Below are positions 61,901 through 64,000 of a stretch of DNA of 64,000 bases, one piece after another; the first letter of the stretch is position 1, and every line of letters starts with the position of its first letter. Origin of the DNA: Clostridium sp. CAG:221 (GTDB lineage: Bacteria; Bacillota; Clostridia; Clostridiales; Clostridiaceae); assembly GCA_000435835.1 (NCBI GenBank), contig FR883402.1:72386-136385 (forward strand), written 5' to 3'. The notes under the pieces are model-generated. The model made no database searches, was not told where the DNA came from, and saw only the letters and a list, made by a program, of their open reading frames with translations. The position numbers and the translations under genes were made by a program.

Positions 61901-61962
61901 ATTGGGAAGCATTATTGCTGCTGCAAAGTAAACATTTAATGATAATTAAGGAGAGATAGAAG

Positions 61963-63411
61963 ATGAAATTATTAGAGCTATTAAATGGTGTGGATTATAA
62001 GGTTTTACAAGGAAGCGATGAAAAGGAAATTAATAAAATACAGTATGACAGTAGAAAGATTGCTGAAAATGACTTATTTGTATGTTTAAGTGGATTTGAA
62101 GTTGATGGGCATGACTATGCAGTTAATGCTATAAATGCTGGAGCTACAGTAGTTATGTGTGAAAAAGATTTAGATCTTAATACTATACCAACGGAAGTAA
62201 CAGTGTTAAGAGTTAAAGAAGGTAGAAAAGCATTAGCTACTATGTCTGCTAATTTTTATGATCATCCAACAAAAAAATTAAAGCTTATTGGGGTTACTGG
62301 TACTAACGGTAAGACTACTAGCGTATATATCTTAAAATCAATACTTGAAAAAGCAGGTGAAAAAGTTGGTCTTGTAGGAACTATTGCTAATTACATAGGA
62401 GATGAAAAAGTTAAATCTGAAAGAACAACACCTGAATCATTAGAACTTCAAAAGTTATTTAAAGATATGGTTGATAAAGGATGTAAATACTGTGTAATGG
62501 AAGTTTCATCACATTCACTAGAATTAGATAGGGTTTATGGTTGTAACTTTGAAATAGGTATTTTCACTAATATAACAAGAGATCACTTAGATTTCCATAA
62601 AACATTTGATAATTATTATAATGCTAAATTTAAATTATTTGAAAGAAGTAAAGTTTCAGTTATAAACATTGATAATAGCTATGGATATAGAGTATTAAAC
62701 GATGTTGATAAATTAGGTAAGAAAGTAGTAACTTATTCAATAGAAAACTCAAGTGATTTTAGAGCAGAAAATATTAGGTTAGAAGAAAAAGATATAATAT
62801 TTGATTGCAATAGCACTTCATATAAGTTTGTCTTACCAGGTGAATATAATATATATAACGCTTTAGGAACAATTGCTGCTGCAAAAGAATTAAATATTTC
62901 AGAAGAATGCATTAAGGCAGGACTTTTAGATGTAGTTGTACCTGGAAGATGTGAAAGAATTGGTGATAAATATGATATACCATATGAAATAATTATTGAC
63001 TTTGCACATACACCAGATGGAATGAAAAACATTTTAGAAACATTAAAATCATTTGCTAAGAATAGACTAATAGCTGTTTATGGAAGTGGTGGAGATAGAG
63101 ATAAAATTAAAAGAGCTGAGCTTGGTAGAGTAGGAAGTGAAATTGCGGATCTTGTTATTATTACTTCTGACAATCCAAGACATGAAGATCCAATGGCAAT
63201 TATTAAGGATATTGTTGTAGGAATAGAAAAAACAAATTATCTAGCAATAGAAAATAGATCTGAAGCTATAAGATTAGCTTTAAAGATGGCTGAACCAGGT
63301 GATGTTGTTGTTTTAGCTGGAAAAGGGCATGAAACATATCAAATTAATAATGAAGGTGTAATTCACTTTGATGAAAGAGAAGTTGTTGATGAAATATTAT
63401 CAGGAAAGTAG
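61963..63411 (+). CDS. murE: UDP-MurNAc-tripeptide synthetase, meso-DAP adding
   Basis: MurE adds the third residue to UDP-MurNAc-L-Ala-D-Glu. The 482 residues have an N-terminal UDP-binding domain ('IQYDSRKIAENDLFVCLSG'), the ATP loop GTNGKTT (113-119), 'VMEVSSHSLELDRVYG' and the substrate motif D403-N-P-R406 ('TSDNPRHEDP'). DNPR marks enzymes that add meso-DAP rather than lysine, consistent with the dap genes in this window. AAGGAGAG precedes the ATG. murF follows after ten bases. Confidence 0.97.
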   Translation: MKLLELLNGVDYKVLQGSDEKEINKIQYDSRKIAENDLFVCLSGFEVDGHDYAVNAINAGATVVMCEKDLDLNTIPTEVTVLRVKEGRKALATMSANFYDHPTKKLKLIGVTGTNGKTTSVYILKSILEKAGEKVGLVGTIANYIGDEKVKSERTTPESLELQKLFKDMVDKGCKYCVMEVSSHSLELDRVYGCNFEIGIFTNITRDHLDFHKTFDNYYNAKFKLFERSKVSVINIDNSYGYRVLNDVDKLGKKVVTYSIENSSDFRAENIRLEEKDIIFDCNSTSYKFVLPGEYNIYNALGTIAAAKELNISEECIKAGLLDVVVPGRCERIGDKYDIPYEIIIDFAHTPDGMKNILETLKSFAKNRLIAVYGSGGDRDKIKRAELGRVGSEIADLVIITSDNPRHEDPMAIIKDIVVGIEKTNYLAIENRSEAIRLALKMAEPGDVVVLAGKGHETYQINNEGVIHFDEREVVDEILSGK

Positions 63412-63421
63412 AGGAAGATAG

Positions 63422-64000
63422 ATGGAATTTTCATTTGAAGAATTAGTAAGGGCTCTTGAAGGTACTGTAGTTGTTAACAATGACAATAAAAATTTTAAAG
63501 GTACGTGCATAGATAATAGAAAGGTTACTGAAGATTGTATATTCTTTGCAATTAAAGGTGAAAGATTTAATGCTAATAATGTAGCAATAGATGTTCTTGA
63601 AAAAGGAGCATCTATTGCAGTGGTAGATGAAGTTAATTTTAAAAAGGAAGATGCTGAAGGAAAAGGTATTGTAATTAAAGTGGATAATACAGTTAAAGCA
63701 ATGCTTAAGTTAGCTAATTTCTATAGAAGAAAATTAAATCTTAAGGTTATTGGAGTTACAGGTTCTTGTGGTAAAACTTCAACAAAGGATTTAATTGCAG
63801 CAGTATTAAGTACAAAATATAATGTATTTAAAACAGAAGGTAATTTTAATAGTGAAATAGGACTTCCACTTATGATATTACAGCTTACATCTGAACATGA
63901 TGTGGCGGTGTTAGAAATGGGGATGAGTGATTTAGGTGAAATTAAAAGATTGGCAAAAGCGGCAGAACCGGATATGGCTGCTATCACTAATATAGGTCTT
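63422..64000 (+). CDS. murF: MurF, UDP-MurNAc-tripeptide--D-Ala-D-Ala ligase (5' part)
   Basis: The frame opens at ATG 63422 (after GAGGAAG) and runs off the window end without a stop; 193 codons are present of about 450 expected. Seen are the N-terminal domain ('CIDNRKVTEDCIFFAIKGERFNANNV') and the ATP-binding start 'VIGVTGSCGKTSTKDLIAAVLS', then 'TEGNFNSEIGLPLMIL' and 'AVLEMGMSDLGEIKRLAKAAEPDMAAITNIG', all typical of MurF. It adds D-Ala-D-Ala to the precursor made by MurE. Confidence 0.95.
   Translation, partial: MEFSFEELVRALEGTVVVNNDNKNFKGTCIDNRKVTEDCIFFAIKGERFNANNVAIDVLEKGASIAVVDEVNFKKEDAEGKGIVIKVDNTVKAMLKLANFYRRKLNLKVIGVTGSCGKTSTKDLIAAVLSTKYNVFKTEGNFNSEIGLPLMILQLTSEHDVAVLEMGMSDLGEIKRLAKAAEPDMAAITNIGL

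Overview
The window is a low-G+C (visibly about 30%) chromosomal stretch from an endospore-forming Clostridium-type Firmicute. The evidence is AT-rich codon use, purine-rich ribosome binding sites, frequent TTG/GTG starts, several sporulation genes (pdaB- and pdaA-like deacetylases, an alpha/beta small acid-soluble spore protein, ytxC, a SpoVD-type PBP) and Firmicute RNA regulators (lysine riboswitch, Phe T-box, glmS ribozyme, L20-type leader). No rRNA, tRNA, CRISPR array, transposase, integrase or phage gene was seen. This is mostly core genome.

Layout. 0-6 kb: a beta-propeller protein, a DUF4364 regulator, pdaB, a two-OB-fold SSB-like protein, dapH, cobO-type adenosyltransferase and patA. 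6-12 kb: an oligopeptide ABC importer operon, oppBCDFA. 12-15 kb (minus strand): asd-dapA-dapB behind a lysine riboswitch. With dapH and patA this gives most of the acetylase branch of diaminopimelate/lysine synthesis; murE carries the DNPR motif expected of a meso-DAP-adding enzyme. 15-20.5 kb: spore protein, methyltransferase, hslO, a DUF6873-like protein, ytxC, then infC-rpmI-rplT with a promoter, a structured leader and an apparent ATC start for infC. 20.5-27.3 kb: ktrB-ktrA, an RNA methyltransferase, and a T-box-controlled pheS-pheT. 27-38.4 kb: several poorly known genes (DUF2156, two unrecognised small proteins, a radical SAM protein), a long ZapA-coiled-coil protein, a U32/DUF3656 protein, mutS2, and a DUF523 gene whose ribosome binding site lies in a hairpin. 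38.4-42.3 kb (minus): glmS with its self-cleaving ribozyme, and a SpeA-type decarboxylase. 42.4-45 kb: L25/Ctc and a phosphoglucomutase. 45-51.5 kb: a cell-surface polysaccharide cluster (TPR protein, TagA-type glycosyltransferase, MurJ-type flippase, two glycosyltransferases) ending with a cyclodeaminase-family gene. 51.5-57.6 kb: pdaA, a heterodimeric ABC exporter behind a leader with a short ORF and two tandem terminators, and ychF. 57.6-64 kb: the start of the division and cell wall cluster, rsmH-ftsL-like-spoVD/PBP-murE-murF, with murF cut by the window edge and no mraZ.

The best leads for something new are non-coding. (1) The 52.4-52.8 kb leader of the ABC exporter has a consensus promoter, a 17-codon basic ORF and two terminators with a shared core; it looks like ribosome-mediated attenuation as known for BmrCD, but with a different, much shorter peptide. 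(2) The glmS ribozyme has its P1 arm extended to nearly 200 bases by a palindromic, repeat-like insertion. (3) The DUF523 gene has an 18-bp stem over its ribosome binding site, with a perfect TATAAT in the loop, so only read-through transcripts would be silenced. (4) A multi-hairpin element lies between the PBP gene and murE.
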